Shown here one piece after another: positions 1 through 10,342 of a stretch of DNA of 64,000 nucleotides. The notes under the pieces are model-generated. The model made no database searches. It worked only from the letters and a program-made list of their open reading frames with translations, and was not told the DNA's origin. Both the position numbers and the translations under genes were made by a program. The DNA comes from Uloborus plumipes (Eukaryota > Arthropoda > Arachnida > Araneae > Uloboridae), in assembly GCA_038373865.1 (NCBI GenBank), contig JAXGGA010002849.1:49489-113488 (forward strand), in the 5' to 3' direction. How positions within the stretch are numbered: the first letter of the stretch is position 1; each line of letters opens with the position of its first letter.

Positions 1-26
1 TCAGGTATTAATATGTTAATAATCTT

Positions 27-277
27 TTAAAAGTTGTGTTGGAATAGAAAATCCGGTAAACATTGTTTAAGGTCATATATTGACGAGACGCGCATCAAGC
101 CAAAGTTTAACCAGTTTAATCCAAGAGCTTGTTGTGTTTTTTCTAGTGGTTGACGTGTGGTGGTCTTTTCTGGCAAGTTATCGTGTTTGGTAATTTTTCT
201 GCGTGAGCAACTATTAGCAGCACGTGACTTTGGCAAACGTGGTAATGTCGCGAAATTTTTTTCTGGTAACCATAGCC
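27..277 (-). other. Candidate exon or open frame behind a good splice acceptor
   Basis: Seen: a strong acceptor with a long pyrimidine tract (tttttgttgtttcag, AG at 279-278). The frame behind it stays open for about 81 codons in phase 1, the phase in which the Ig1 exon ends. The peptide (for example LWLPEKNFATLPRLPKSR) is rich in Lys, Arg and Asn and has no Ig signature. No clear donor follows before the stop at 27. Inference: it could be an alternative terminal exon, an exon of another gene, a repeat fragment, or chance. One in three random acceptors would match in phase. Confidence 0.15.
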
Positions 278-1220
278 CTGAAACAACAAAAAATTGAAAG
301 TAAAAGTAAATAGTTTGGATCCAAAGTAGTGAAACGTAATCTTGATGCGTCGGCCTGTCCACATAGCGGATTTAATGACATCAATGGGGTTAGTGCGATG
401 ACATACTAATAAATAAAATGGTTGTCCTCAATATAAGACGAAATTTAAGTTTACAAAATCAAAGTTTAGAAATTAAAATATCTAACTCGAAAAGTTAAAA
501 TTAAATCTTGTCTCTCTCTCTCCCGCCGTTACAGTTACGGCAGAAACCTTGCGGTCGAATTTAACGCTAAACCTTAAAGCTCAAGCCTGCTATGGAAAGC
601 AAGTCTCTTTATCGTGTTAGCAGAATCTCTTAAAATAACTATGCAAATAGTGTAGTACAGAAATATAAAATTTTTTGTTCAATTTAAGGCTGATATTGAG
701 TTCGAATCGAAGCTTAGAAACATTGGAAGAAAAACGAATGGGGCGTAATTTGATCTTAAATTTTAAAGCATTCATTTGCTATAAAAACGAGTTTCTCAGT
801 TGTTGTTTGGTAAACTGATTCAAAAAAAAAAAAAAAAAAAAAAGACTCAAACCACGAAATACTAAAAAATGAAAATGTTTTTTTCAACATGAAGTCAAGG
901 CTTAATTTTAAAAGTCGATGCTTAGAAATTTAAATCTCCGACAGAACCAATAAAGTCCTAGTTTAAAATCATCCAAAACGTTTTGAAGATAGGTCTTTTA
1001 AAATAAAGTCATGCCCCTTGTCTTCAATACGGCTGCTGGTTGTGTTGAGCCCGAACATAACCATGCGGCTATAGCTAGTAAACTAACAAGCGAAAAACAT
1101 TAATTGTTTATTTTTCTCTCGTCGGGAATTAGCTTTAAAAAATATAATTTTAATTTACTCTAGGTGTAACTAAATTTAAAGCAAGAATAATGTACCAACG
1201 GTGTGCGTTCTTTTCCCCTT
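278..1220. other. Intergenic or intronic stretch, no feature recognised
   Basis: AT-rich sequence with a short CT tract (512-522) and a poly-A run (822-843). No gene seen. Confidence 0.5.
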
Positions 1221-3150
1221 TTTAGCCTACTTTCCCGTTAAAAATAAAAGAAAGACGAAAAAAGTATTAAAAGTAGCTTAATGCATCTAAAAAAATCGCC
1301 AAGTCCAAAAAATATCGCCAAGTTAAAAAATATATCGCCAAGTCCGAAAAATATCGCCAAGTTAAAAAAAAAAAAAGGTAAAATGAATATCGAAAAATTA
1401 AAAATTTGAAAGTAGGGTATTGAGATGGGGAATTTGTGCGTCGGTCGGTCGGTCGGTCGGTCGGTCTGTCTGTCCCTCCCTAATAACTTTTGAATGAACA
1501 TTCCGATTTGGACAAAATTTTTTGTTGGAAAGACCTCGGCGAGTACAGCTCATTCCCATATCTGATTTTTCGATTTGAACAATTTTTAATTCAACTTTGA
1601 ACCGTTGAAACAACCTGTCCCGCGATGCTAACTTTTGAATGAACAGTCCGATTTGAACAAACTTTTTTTTTTCGAAAGATCTTTTCAAGGATACTTCATT
1701 CCCGTATCTACATTTTCGATTTGAACAATGTTTCGTTCAACATTGAACCGTTCAAACAAGCTGTCACCCCTAATAACTTTTGAATGAACAGTCCGACTTA
1801 AACAAACTTTTTTTTGTTCGCAGCATCTCGTCAAGGATACTTTATTACCGTATTTAAATTTTCAATTTGAACATTTTTGGTTCAACATTGAACCGTTCAG
1901 GCAACCTTTCCCCACCTAATAACTTTTGAGTGAACCGTCCGAATTGAATAAACTTTTTTTTGTTCGAAAGATCTCGGCGAGTACAGCTCATTCCCATATT
2001 TGATTTTTCGATTTGAACAATTTTTGGTTCAACTTTGAACCGTTTAAACAACCTATCCCGCGATGCTAACTTTTGAGTGAACAATCCGATTTGAACAAAC
2101 TTTTTTTCGTTCGAAACATATCATCAAGAATACTTCATTCCCGTATCTACATTTCCGATTTGAACAATTTTTCGTTCAACATTGAACCTTTTAAGCAACC
2201 TTTCCCCACCTAATAACTTTTGAGTGAACCGTCCGAATGGAATAAACTTTTTTTTGTTTGAAAGATCTCGGAGAGACTTTCCCATACATTCCCATATTTC
2301 GCTTTTTGATTCAAACCATTTTTCGTTCAATAGTGAACCGTTCAGAGAAAAAAAATATATTAGCGTCTACGGGGAATTTAAGTTGAATGTTGATCCTGAA
2401 CTTAAAGTCGGATTTCCTTCAAACTAACTTTGTAAGAAAATGGTTTTGATAAATAATATTTGTAAAGTACTTTTCTAAGTAATCTTCTGTGAGGACTCTG
2501 ATTCCGACTCCGCGAACATGGCGGATATGCAGGCTCAGAAAAAAATGACTGAACGTGCAGACGAATTTTTGTTTATTTATTCATTTGTTTTATTTTATTT
2601 ATTATTATTATTATTTTTTTTTGCAGACGATTTTTTTGTAACAACAATTTTTCATTCACGAGAACATTTCATTCTTTATTTATATTTAACAACTGGCAAC
2701 GGATTAAAAGTGAAATTCCGGACATTTTATTAACGGACGATTTTTTTTCTTTTTCTTTTTTTTTCTTTCTTTGATAAAATGTGTTTTGATGATCTTTGTA
2801 CTTTTATTTATTTATTTTTCTTAATTATTATTATTATTATTAGTATTATTATTTTTTTTTTTTTTTTTGAAAACGATGGAGGATTTTTTCTACGGAGGAA
2901 CTGTAACAGTTACACTCTTTAAAAGGTGTGACAAAACTTTATTTATTCGTTAATTACTTTTTACGTGTCTATTTCATCTGATGAGAGGGGCATATTTTGC
3001 TTTTCGAAATCAGCTCTAAGTGCTAAAAAGGTATGTTTGACATAATTTTCAGTCTCAGATAATCAAGAGAATAATGATCAGATGCGAGAATGCCGATGTC
3101 GATGTACCGGAGAGTAGGCTCGTTTAGTTCTTGACAGAACTTCTTGTTTC
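1221..3150. repeat. Dispersed repeat, copy A, with six-unit tandem array
   Basis: Seen: the segment starting TAGCCTACTTTCCCGTTAAA near 1225 recurs at about 33221 and the two stay alignable through the rest of the element. Order: ATCGCCAAGT motifs (1295-1365), a (GGTC)n tract (1441-1467), a tandem array (1481-2345), then a T-rich segment and an end reading GGCTCGTTTAGTTCTTGAC (about 3118). The array has six units of 145-147 bases starting at 1481, 1626, 1771, 1917, 2064 and 2211. No transposase was found. Inference: a non-autonomous mobile element or satellite-bearing repeat family. Confidence 0.75.
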
Positions 3151-5212
3151 TTACTCAGCCTACTAGATCTAAATTGGATCAACAGTTGTGAAAAATAAAA
3201 TTAATTCAGAAAAAAAAGTAAGCACACATTTTTAAATCAAGAATTTTATGTGTAACAAGAAAATTCTGAGCTATATACTCATAGTTGTTATGATGCCCTT
3301 TTATAACAGAATAATGACTTTGAATTGAAAACTTAAAATTCAGGATATTGTCCTGTTGAGATAGTCCACAGTTTTTAGGTTTAAAAAAGGTAAGCTTTTC
3401 CCATCATGTTTTTACTAACACATTCCTAAAACCAATGTCAGAATTCTATATGTGAGCTCAGCTCGAAAAACATGGCAAAAAATCAGTTTATGGGACATTT
3501 TTTGAAGGAGAAAAAAAAGTTTCTTCCAGTAAAAAAAAAAAGTGTGTTTTTTCCTTTTTTTTCAAAAAACACCTTACTCTATTTCGGGATATTGTCGAGA
3601 AATAAAAAAATTTCATAAATGATTATTTAGCCTCCTTATATAAAGCATTCGTGACCTCAGAACCCGGATCTAAGAAAAGTCTCACGATTGCATCTAAACA
3701 TTTGATTTTTGACTTTTAAAGGGAGCACACATCATACGCAAATCTGCTTGAATTGCGATGAATATTGTACAGCATGATTGCCCCAAAAATACTTTTGATC
3801 ATCATTAGGAAACATGCCACTTCTTGCTGAAATATAAACAATTGCGTCCAAAAAGCGTATATCACACAATAAAATGAAAAAAAAAAAGTTGTAATAACAT
3901 TGTTTAATCAGAAGGTTGGAAAAACAGATCAAGCTTCCTGAATTGTGTTTTCTTTAAAAAAAAAATACTTCAATGAAATTATGCAGAATGATATTAAATG
4001 TGTTGTTAATTATGGCTGGTTTCTAAAAAAGTCGTTGCTTTGTCACTTTTGTGTACACTGCTAGATTGTTAAGTGATTAAAGTTTGAATAACAAAAGACA
4101 AAACACAATCAACATTTTTGACTTATGTTCAAATATACAATTAATTAGTTTTATCTTAAACAAATATATATTTCGTTGCTCATTCATGCAGACTTTGTTA
4201 AATAAATATTTCAAAGATTCCAGAAGAGTTTACCGAACAATAAAATAAAAGGTATGTTAATTCATTATTTTTATCGGAAAGTTTCACACGCTCGCGAGCT
4301 TTGTTAATTAAAGTATGTAAAGAAAAGGACAATTAAAAAAAAACGAAAGAACCCCCCCCCCCCGAAAGATCCCATACTATCTCTCTTCCATCTTTCAAAA
4401 TGTAACCAATGTTCAACTTTTCAATTCTTTTTTTTTGTATTTATAGTTGTTCTAACTACAGGGTGAAAATTATTTTTTTCGGTGTTCCCATAATTGATTC
4501 TTTATTACTTTTCATTTTGTGCAAAGTAAAAAAAATCTTTAATTATTACCTCTGCGCATGTTGAAAGAGTATTATCATAAATATAAATAGTAGTTAAGGA
4601 GTAACCAGATTAGTAAGGAATGAATCGCTAAAATGAGAAAGTTTTTTCAAAATCGGAAAGATTCACGTGTATATGTACGTCTTTACTTTTTTTTTAAATC
4701 CATTTTATTGCGAAGCGGGTTTTAAAATATAAGTTTAAGTGACGAAAATGTCACTACAGTAACATTGTATTTTTCACTTTGCCCGATGGTTTCCTGAGGT
4801 GAAAAATAGCCACCTTTTTCTGAAGGTGCAAAGTAACTGCCAAAAATGAAAAAAATATTAAAACCACAAATTATGTTGCGGAATACATTGTTCCTTCTTT
4901 ATGTACACTGATTTATAGAACACCTTTCCAATTTCTTCATTTTGAAACAGTTGAATCACTATTTCACTTTGCCCCACATTCCCCTGAATGCGAAAAATAA
5001 GAGAGAAAATGCATTAACCCCAAATTCAATGTCGTACATACAAAGCATTTCTTAAACATTATGCACTAGGACAAGTTTAAAAAGGTTCTTGTAATGAAGA
5101 ATGTTTCCTGAAAACGTTCAAGTACCTTTAATGGTTGTTTGGTGCGGTAAGGATAGAGTGGAACTCGTTGTAAATCCATACGAGGCAATTTCCAAGTGAT
5201 ATTTTGCTAATA
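3151..5212. other. No feature recognised
   Basis: AT-rich sequence with short homopolymer runs, including C10 near 4355. Open frames here are short and show no recognisable domain. Confidence 0.5.
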
Positions 5213-5538
5213 TTATCTGTTGCATGAATGGTTCGCGATTTTTTGCAAAACATAATATCTTATCGTGCTAAGATTTTTAAATGTTCCTGGTATATGTGCA
5301 AAATGTTTTGCATCTGGCTGTTTAAGTTCTTTGAGCATCGAATTTTCTCTCTTCTCTACTGTACAGCACTGAACAGGGACTTTTAGCTTTTCATCATTAG
5401 ATGCAGTAATGCTATTGAAACATATGTGATCCAGTTTAAAATTAAAAGATAAAATCCCTCCTATCCCTTGAAAAAATAAGTTTGATGTTGATTTGTTGAA
5501 ACTTTGTTTTCTCAGTTTAGCAAAAATAAGGTAGAAAA
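5213..5538 (-). other. Unidentified open frame next to a Tc1-like insertion
   Basis: Seen: about 109 codons without a stop, running into the left end of the Tc1-like copy at 5541. If the transposon and one TA duplicate are removed, the same frame continues through 6761-6849 up to a TAA, giving about 139 open codons. The sequence (motifs QGIGGILSFNFK, VPVQCCTVEKREN) matches no family I know. Inference: a disrupted coding fragment, possibly of an older mobile element, or chance. No start codon or splice sites are convincing. Confidence 0.25.
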
Positions 5539-5540
5539 TA

Positions 5541-6758
5541 CACTGAAGTGACAAAAGTCATGGGATACCTCTTAATATCGTGTCGGCCCTCCTTTTGCCC
5601 GGCGAAGTGCAACAACTCGACGTGGCATGGACTCAACAAGTCGTTGGAAGTCTTCTGCAGGAATATTGAGCCATGCTGTCTCGATAGACGTCCATAATTG
5701 TGAAAGCGTTGATGGGGCAGGATTTTGGGCACGAACAGACCTCTCGATGGTGTCCCATAAATGCTCAATGGGATTCATGTCGGGCGATCTAGGTGGCCAA
5801 ATCATTCGTTGGAATTGTCCAGAATTTTCTTCAAACCAATTGCGAACAGTTGTGGCCCGGTGACATGGCGCATTGTCATCCATAAAAATCCCATCGTTGT
5901 TTGGGTACATGAAGTCCATGAATGGCTGCAAGTGATCTCCAAGTAGCTGCACATAAGCATTTCCAGTCAATGTTCGGTCCAGTCGCACTAGAGGACCAAG
6001 TCCATGCCATGAAAAAACAGCCCACACCATTACGGAGCCACCACCAGCTTGAACAGTGCCTTGCTGACAGTTTGGGTCCATGGCTTCGTGGGGTCTGCGC
6101 CACACTCGAACCCTACCATCGGCTCTTACCAGCTGAAATCGTGACTCATCGGACCAGGCCACGGTTTTCCATTCATCTAGGGACCAACCGATATGCTCAC
6201 GTGCCCACGAGAGTCGCTGCAAGCGATGTCGTTCTGTCAGTAAAGGCACTCGAGTCGGTCTTCTGCTGGAATAGCCCAAGAAATCCAAATTTCTCCGCAC
6301 AGTTCTAGCAGACACGTTTATTGTACGTCCCACATTGATTTCTACGGTGATTTGACGCAGTGTTGCTTGTCTGTTAGAATTTACGACTCTTTGCAGACGT
6401 CGCCGGTCTCGATCTTTAAGTGCAGGCGGTCGACCACTGCGCTGTCCATGGTGGGATGTTATGCCTGAAATTTCATACTCTCGGCACACTCTTGACACAG
6501 TGGATCTGGGAATGTTGAATTCTCTAACGATTTCCGAAATGACATGACCCATGCGTCTAGCTCCAACTAACATTCCGCGTTCAAAGTCTGTTAATTCACG
6601 TCGTGCGGTCATCATCACGTTAAAACCTCTTCACATGAATAACTTGAACAGAAATGAAAGCTCTGTAAAAGCACTGCGCATTTATACCTGTTCTATGCGA
6701 TGCTACTGCCATCTGAAAATTTGCATATTGCTATCCCATGACTTTTGTCACTTCAGTG
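5541..6758 (-). mobile_element. Tc1-like transposon, copy A (1218 bp, complete)
   Basis: Seen: perfect-looking terminal inverted repeats starting CACTGAAGTGACAAAAGTC at 5541 and ending in its complement at 6758, flanked by TA on both sides. One intact transposase frame lies inside. Length equals that of the copy at 14642-15859. Inference: full-length and recently inserted. Confidence 0.95.
5572..6615 (-). CDS. Tc1/mariner-family transposase, copy A (347 aa)
   Basis: Cut-and-paste transposase acting on the element's own ends. Seen: N-terminal helix-turn-helix region (residues 10-60), a GRPP linker motif near 61-64, a second DNA-binding half to about 115, then the DDE catalytic core: Asp156 (AWSDESRF), Asp247 (MDDNAPCH) and Glu284 (NPIEHLW). 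By my count 36 residues separate Asp247 and Glu284, a DD36E spacing, whereas classic Tc1 has 34. The frame is unbroken. I chose ATG at 6615; the in-frame GTG three bases upstream is not a likely eukaryotic start. Known: DDE_3-type transposases of this kind are abundant in arthropods, and a DD36E group (Incomer) has been described. Assignment to it is inference. All catalytic residues are present, so the protein could be active. Confidence 0.93.
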   Translation of the reverse strand: MMTARRELTDFERGMLVGARRMGHVISEIVREFNIPRSTVSRVCREYEISGITSHHGQRSGRPPALKDRDRRRLQRVVNSNRQATLRQITVEINVGRTINVSARTVRRNLDFLGYSSRRPTRVPLLTERHRLQRLSWAREHIGWSLDEWKTVAWSDESRFQLVRADGRVRVWRRPHEAMDPNCQQGTVQAGGGSVMVWAVFSWHGLGPLVRLDRTLTGNAYVQLLGDHLQPFMDFMYPNNDGIFMDDNAPCHRATTVRNWFEENSGQFQRMIWPPRSPDMNPIEHLWDTIERSVRAQNPAPSTLSQLWTSIETAWLNIPAEDFQRLVESMPRRVVALRRAKGGPTRY

Positions 6759-6850
6759 TAATAGATGCAATAAAAAGTTTTTGATTGCATATATTTACTG
6801 TTCTTGTGCCAAAACAACAAAAGGTAAGATCGAAATAAATCTGGCATTCG

Positions 6851-7632
6851 AGTTACGCAAGAAAAAGCGAAGTTTTACTTGCAGAGTCCAGCGTCTGCTT
6901 GTATCTCAACATCCTTTTACTGAAAGTTTTGTCTAAGAGTAAGGATTGCGTGCACAATCTTTGTTTTTCAATTGAATTGTTTCAATGCTGAATAGGAAAT
7001 AACTGCGCAAAAAACATAAATACTTTCAAATTGACAATCCATTTACTAAGCCGAATAATCTTAGAAGAAATAAGAATATTCTGTGCCATAAAACATGGAT
7101 TAAAATAAAGAAAGTAAATGACAAAAGAGAAAAAATATATTTTATCTTATCGAAGAATAATCAGCAGTAAAAGGGTTTTCAATATAAAAATGAATATTTC
7201 TCCTGGGCAGCAAAACTCAATAAAAGGAGATTATTTTAATCCTCTTTTTAAAAGACAGTCTTAAATAAATACATGATAATCCTGTTTAAAACTGCGGTAT
7301 ATCTTATTTTTTCTTACGTATCATTAATGAACTAAGATTAAAAGAATCAATGCTATTTTTTTCTCATTGAACTAATGGCAATTGTATTCGTAGAAATATT
7401 TCTTTTTACATTAAATAAATGTGAATTCTTTGACGTTTCTCCTCTTATCTTACGTCATAAAACATCAATGGCGCTCAAAAGAGAATATATTTACTCTTCG
7501 CAGATATTGGAGGCTGAAAAGTCTATGAATCGACTATTTTTGCTAATTCTAAATTTGAACATTTTGAACCTTGTGCGTATTTTTCCTCTTTAGCATACTT
7601 GATGTTAAAGGCTATATGCAATGTGCACAATA
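6851..7632. other. No feature recognised
   Basis: AT-rich stretch with only short frames that show no known domain. Confidence 0.5.
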
Positions 7633-7636
7633 ATAA

Positions 7637-7706
<70 letters not shown>
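7633..7706. repeat. (TA)n microsatellite
   Basis: About 70 bases of TA repeats directly left of a chain of TIR elements. Nearly all TA-target elements here are flanked by TA. Confidence 0.95.
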
Positions 7707-7708
<2 letters not shown>

Positions 7709-7734
7709 GACGGGCCTGTATATATATATATATA

Positions 7735-7895
7735 CAGGCCCGTCATTTAAGGGTCAATTGCCCCCCCCCCCCTGACTTTTAGAAATCAATGTATTTACAT
7801 ATAAGTGGGCGTGGCTTTTGATGTTTTCCGCTGAAATTGCATTGAGTTGGGACCCTTTGCCCCACCCCCTGGAAAAACTTGAAATGACGTCCCTG
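7735..7895. mobile_element. Short TIR element (MITE, about 161 bp)
   Basis: Seen: left end CAGGCCCGTCATTTAAG at 7735, right end complementary to CAGGGACGTCATTTCAAG ending at 7895, flanked by TA. The interior is too short to code for a transposase and has a C11 run near 7762. An extra inverted copy of the left end lies at 7707-7720, making a 40-base palindrome (7707-7746). Inference: a non-autonomous TA-target element next to the end of another. Confidence 0.75.
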
Positions 7896-8404
7896 TATAC
7901 TGCCGCGGGCAGGTAAACGGCAGTATCTGCAAAAATGAGTTTTCGAGATAATTGAAGAAACGCGTTTTTGATTTCCCACAAAGATCAATAAAACATTGAA
8001 CTTCGAACATAGGCGATACTATATGTATAAACCGATATATTTTTTGGGTAATCGATTGAATTTTGATTTTGCAAGCGCATATAGAGGTAAAACAGATACT
8101 GCCGTTTACCTGCCCTTTTCACTCTAATTGTCATGCGGAATTGACTGGCAGTCGGCAGTAACTGCACAGTATGCTACTAAATGTCCAGTATTTACATATT
8201 CGACAACATGTGTAGTAGATATGTTATTACGAAATATATTATTGCATTGTGAATGACATGTTTTATTTAAAAATATACATAAATACCGTGTATCCACTTG
8301 ATATAGATTTAATATAAACGAACGCAAAATATAATTAAAAAATATAATGAACTGTATTGTATTATGGAAAATATGAAGCAAAACTTGATGATTCTTCAGC
8401 CATT

Positions 8405-9425
8405 TTTACTTCCTTTTACTTTGTAAAGGAAGTATTGTGGTCACAAAGAAAATTTCACTCAAAATTCGGTCTAAATTTTGATTTTGCTCACCCCGAATGA
8501 ATGTTGAGTAGTTTTTTCGACCTATCAGCACATGCATATGTACCTACTAACATATAAGCAGCCGAAATATCCTTTTCGACCATGCCCCAGTTAATTACGA
8601 CGAGTTTTCTCGTGACGTCTGTATATACGTATGCATGTGCGTATGTATGTATGTATGTTTGTATGTATGTGCATATGTATGTATGTATGTATGTCGCATA
8701 ACTCAAAAACTATATGCCGTAGAAGCTTCTAGTTTGGTATGTAGGCTCTGAGGGTGGTCGTTGTGCACCTCCCCTCGTGGTTGCATTCGAATGTTCTCAA
8801 GGGGGTCTTTTACCCCTTTGTGGGGTAAATCAATGTTAATTTCAATGCAGATTGAGTGATATGATTTGGTGCAACCACTTGGCGATATATCGCCAAACTT
8901 CTTCAAACGTATCGCCAAAAACATGTGGTATGGACCCCACACTACTTCCTTTTACGTGTAAATTTTTTTAGTAGATGCCGTAAGTGTTAAAATAATGCTT
9001 GGAATGAGCAAGATGACAATTCAAACATTTACGCCCCAAATGTACCACGAAACAAAGCAAAAAATGATTTACAACAATTCATTTTCTAAGTATCGCCGAT
9101 TTTAACAGAGGATTTTTCACAAAATACCGCCAATAGCGCTAAATTGAACCCTCACTCATAAAATAATTTTTTCGCCAAATTTGTCGCCAATTTGGCGATA
9201 TGTCACCAAGTTGGCGCAAAGCACTTGGCGACTAAAAGCTTGGCGATATATCGCCAAGTGGTAACGCCAATTTATATCACTTAAGTCTGCTTTGATATTA
9301 ACACTGATTCACCCCCAAAAGGAATAAAACACCCCCTTGGGAACATTCAAGTGCAACCAATGACCTCCCATGACCTCCCATTAGGGCACCCCTACTTTCG
9401 CTTAGTTTAAGTACAAAGGAAAGCG
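8405..9425. mobile_element. Foldback-like element with TATCGCCAA palindromes
   Basis: Seen: starts ACTTCCTTTTACTTTGTAAA near 8407. The block 8755-8900 returns as an imperfect inverted copy at about 9240-9400 (for example CAAGGGGGTCTTTTACCCC against its complement near 9330). Copies of TTGGCGATATATCGCCAA occur at about 8879 and 9239. A (ATGT)n tract lies at 8640-8697. No transposase. Inference: a hairpin-forming non-autonomous element nested in the ACTGCCG element. Confidence 0.55.
8640..8697. repeat. (ATGT)n microsatellite, imperfect
   Basis: About 58 bases of ATGT-type repeats inside the foldback-like element. Confidence 0.9.
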
Positions 9426-9692
9426 GTTTTTGCTGCTTGATGCAAGTTTTGCACAGCGATTCATATTATGTTCATCCTGCAGAAATGCAGATACTGCCGT
9501 TTACCTGCCCACAGCAACGAAAAATGCAGTTACTGCTAATTACCATTGGTTAAAAAAGTTTTTTTTCATCGGAAACCAAAAAAAGATGCTTGTACCATAA
9601 AACTAATGTAACATAGATTTCAAAAATGCAACAAAATGAAAATCGAAAAATTTGCAGTTACTGCCCTTTACCTGCCCACGGCAGTATATATA

Positions 9693-10340
9693 CAGGGTGT
9701 CCACTCCAATCGTGGACCAATAGCTAATTTCTAAACCGTTAGAGATAAGCATATAGTTTATTTAGGAAAAAATCTCCAAATTACGAAAGGAATTTTGGGT
9801 CTATTCAATGTTTTTCAAAAAATCAAATTTAGAAAGAGTTACGAAATTTAAATTTTTATACAGCCCCCTATCAATCATATTCAGTAAAACATTCTTAACA
9901 CTGTAACGTTTAAAACTAAAAAAAAATCACTCTTCTACCACAAAAATTGACCGAGTTATGACGTTTTGAAAAATCAATATTTTGAAGGATTTCGCATACG
10001 GTCCCTTAAGCGATCGCTCGACGACGTCATGAAATAATGCGAAATCTTGATTTTTCAAAACGTCATAACTCGGTCAATTTTTGTGGTAGAAGAGTGATTT
10101 TTTTTTTTTAGTTTTAAACGTTACAGTGTCAAGAATGTTTTACTAAATATGATTGATAGGACTAGGGGGCTGTATAAAAATTTAAATTTCGTAACTCTTT
10201 CAAAATTTGAGTTTTTGAAAAACATTGAATAGACCCAAAATTCCTTTCGTAATTTGGAGATTTTTTCCTAAATAAACTATATGCTTATCTCTAACGGTTT
10301 AGAAATTAGCTATTGGTCCACGATTGGAGTGCACACCCTG
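9693..10340. mobile_element. Foldback MITE, copy 1 (648 bp)
   Basis: Seen: the two halves are near-perfect inverted copies from CAGGGTGTCCACTCCAAT (9693) to its complement (10340), with a short unique centre near 9985-10045. TA flanks both ends. A second copy is at 57123-57773. No coding capacity. Inference: a TA-target non-autonomous element that can fold into one long hairpin. Confidence 0.9.
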
Positions 10341-10342
10341 TA

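Larger units (their letters stand above)
7898..9686. mobile_element. Non-autonomous TIR element with ACTGCCG ends (about 1.79 kb)
   Basis: Seen: the left end TACTGCCGCGGGCAGGTAAA (7898) is complementary to the right end (about 9650-9686), giving an imperfect TIR of about 35 bases flanked by TA. The subterminal motif GATACTGCCGTTTACCTGCC recurs inside at about 8094 and 9491. No transposase frame. A hairpin-type element at 8405-9425 is nested inside. Inference: a deletion derivative of a DNA transposon, family unknown. Confidence 0.7.

Noticed and set aside
1238..2330. Several minus-strand frames with QKL and RDRLF repeats
   Set aside because: They follow the 146-base tandem units and have no known domain or splice structure.
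5627..6308. Frames on the opposite strand or other phases of the Tc1-like transposase (also 15209-15773)
   Set aside because: Shadows of the conserved transposase frame; they recur identically in both copies.
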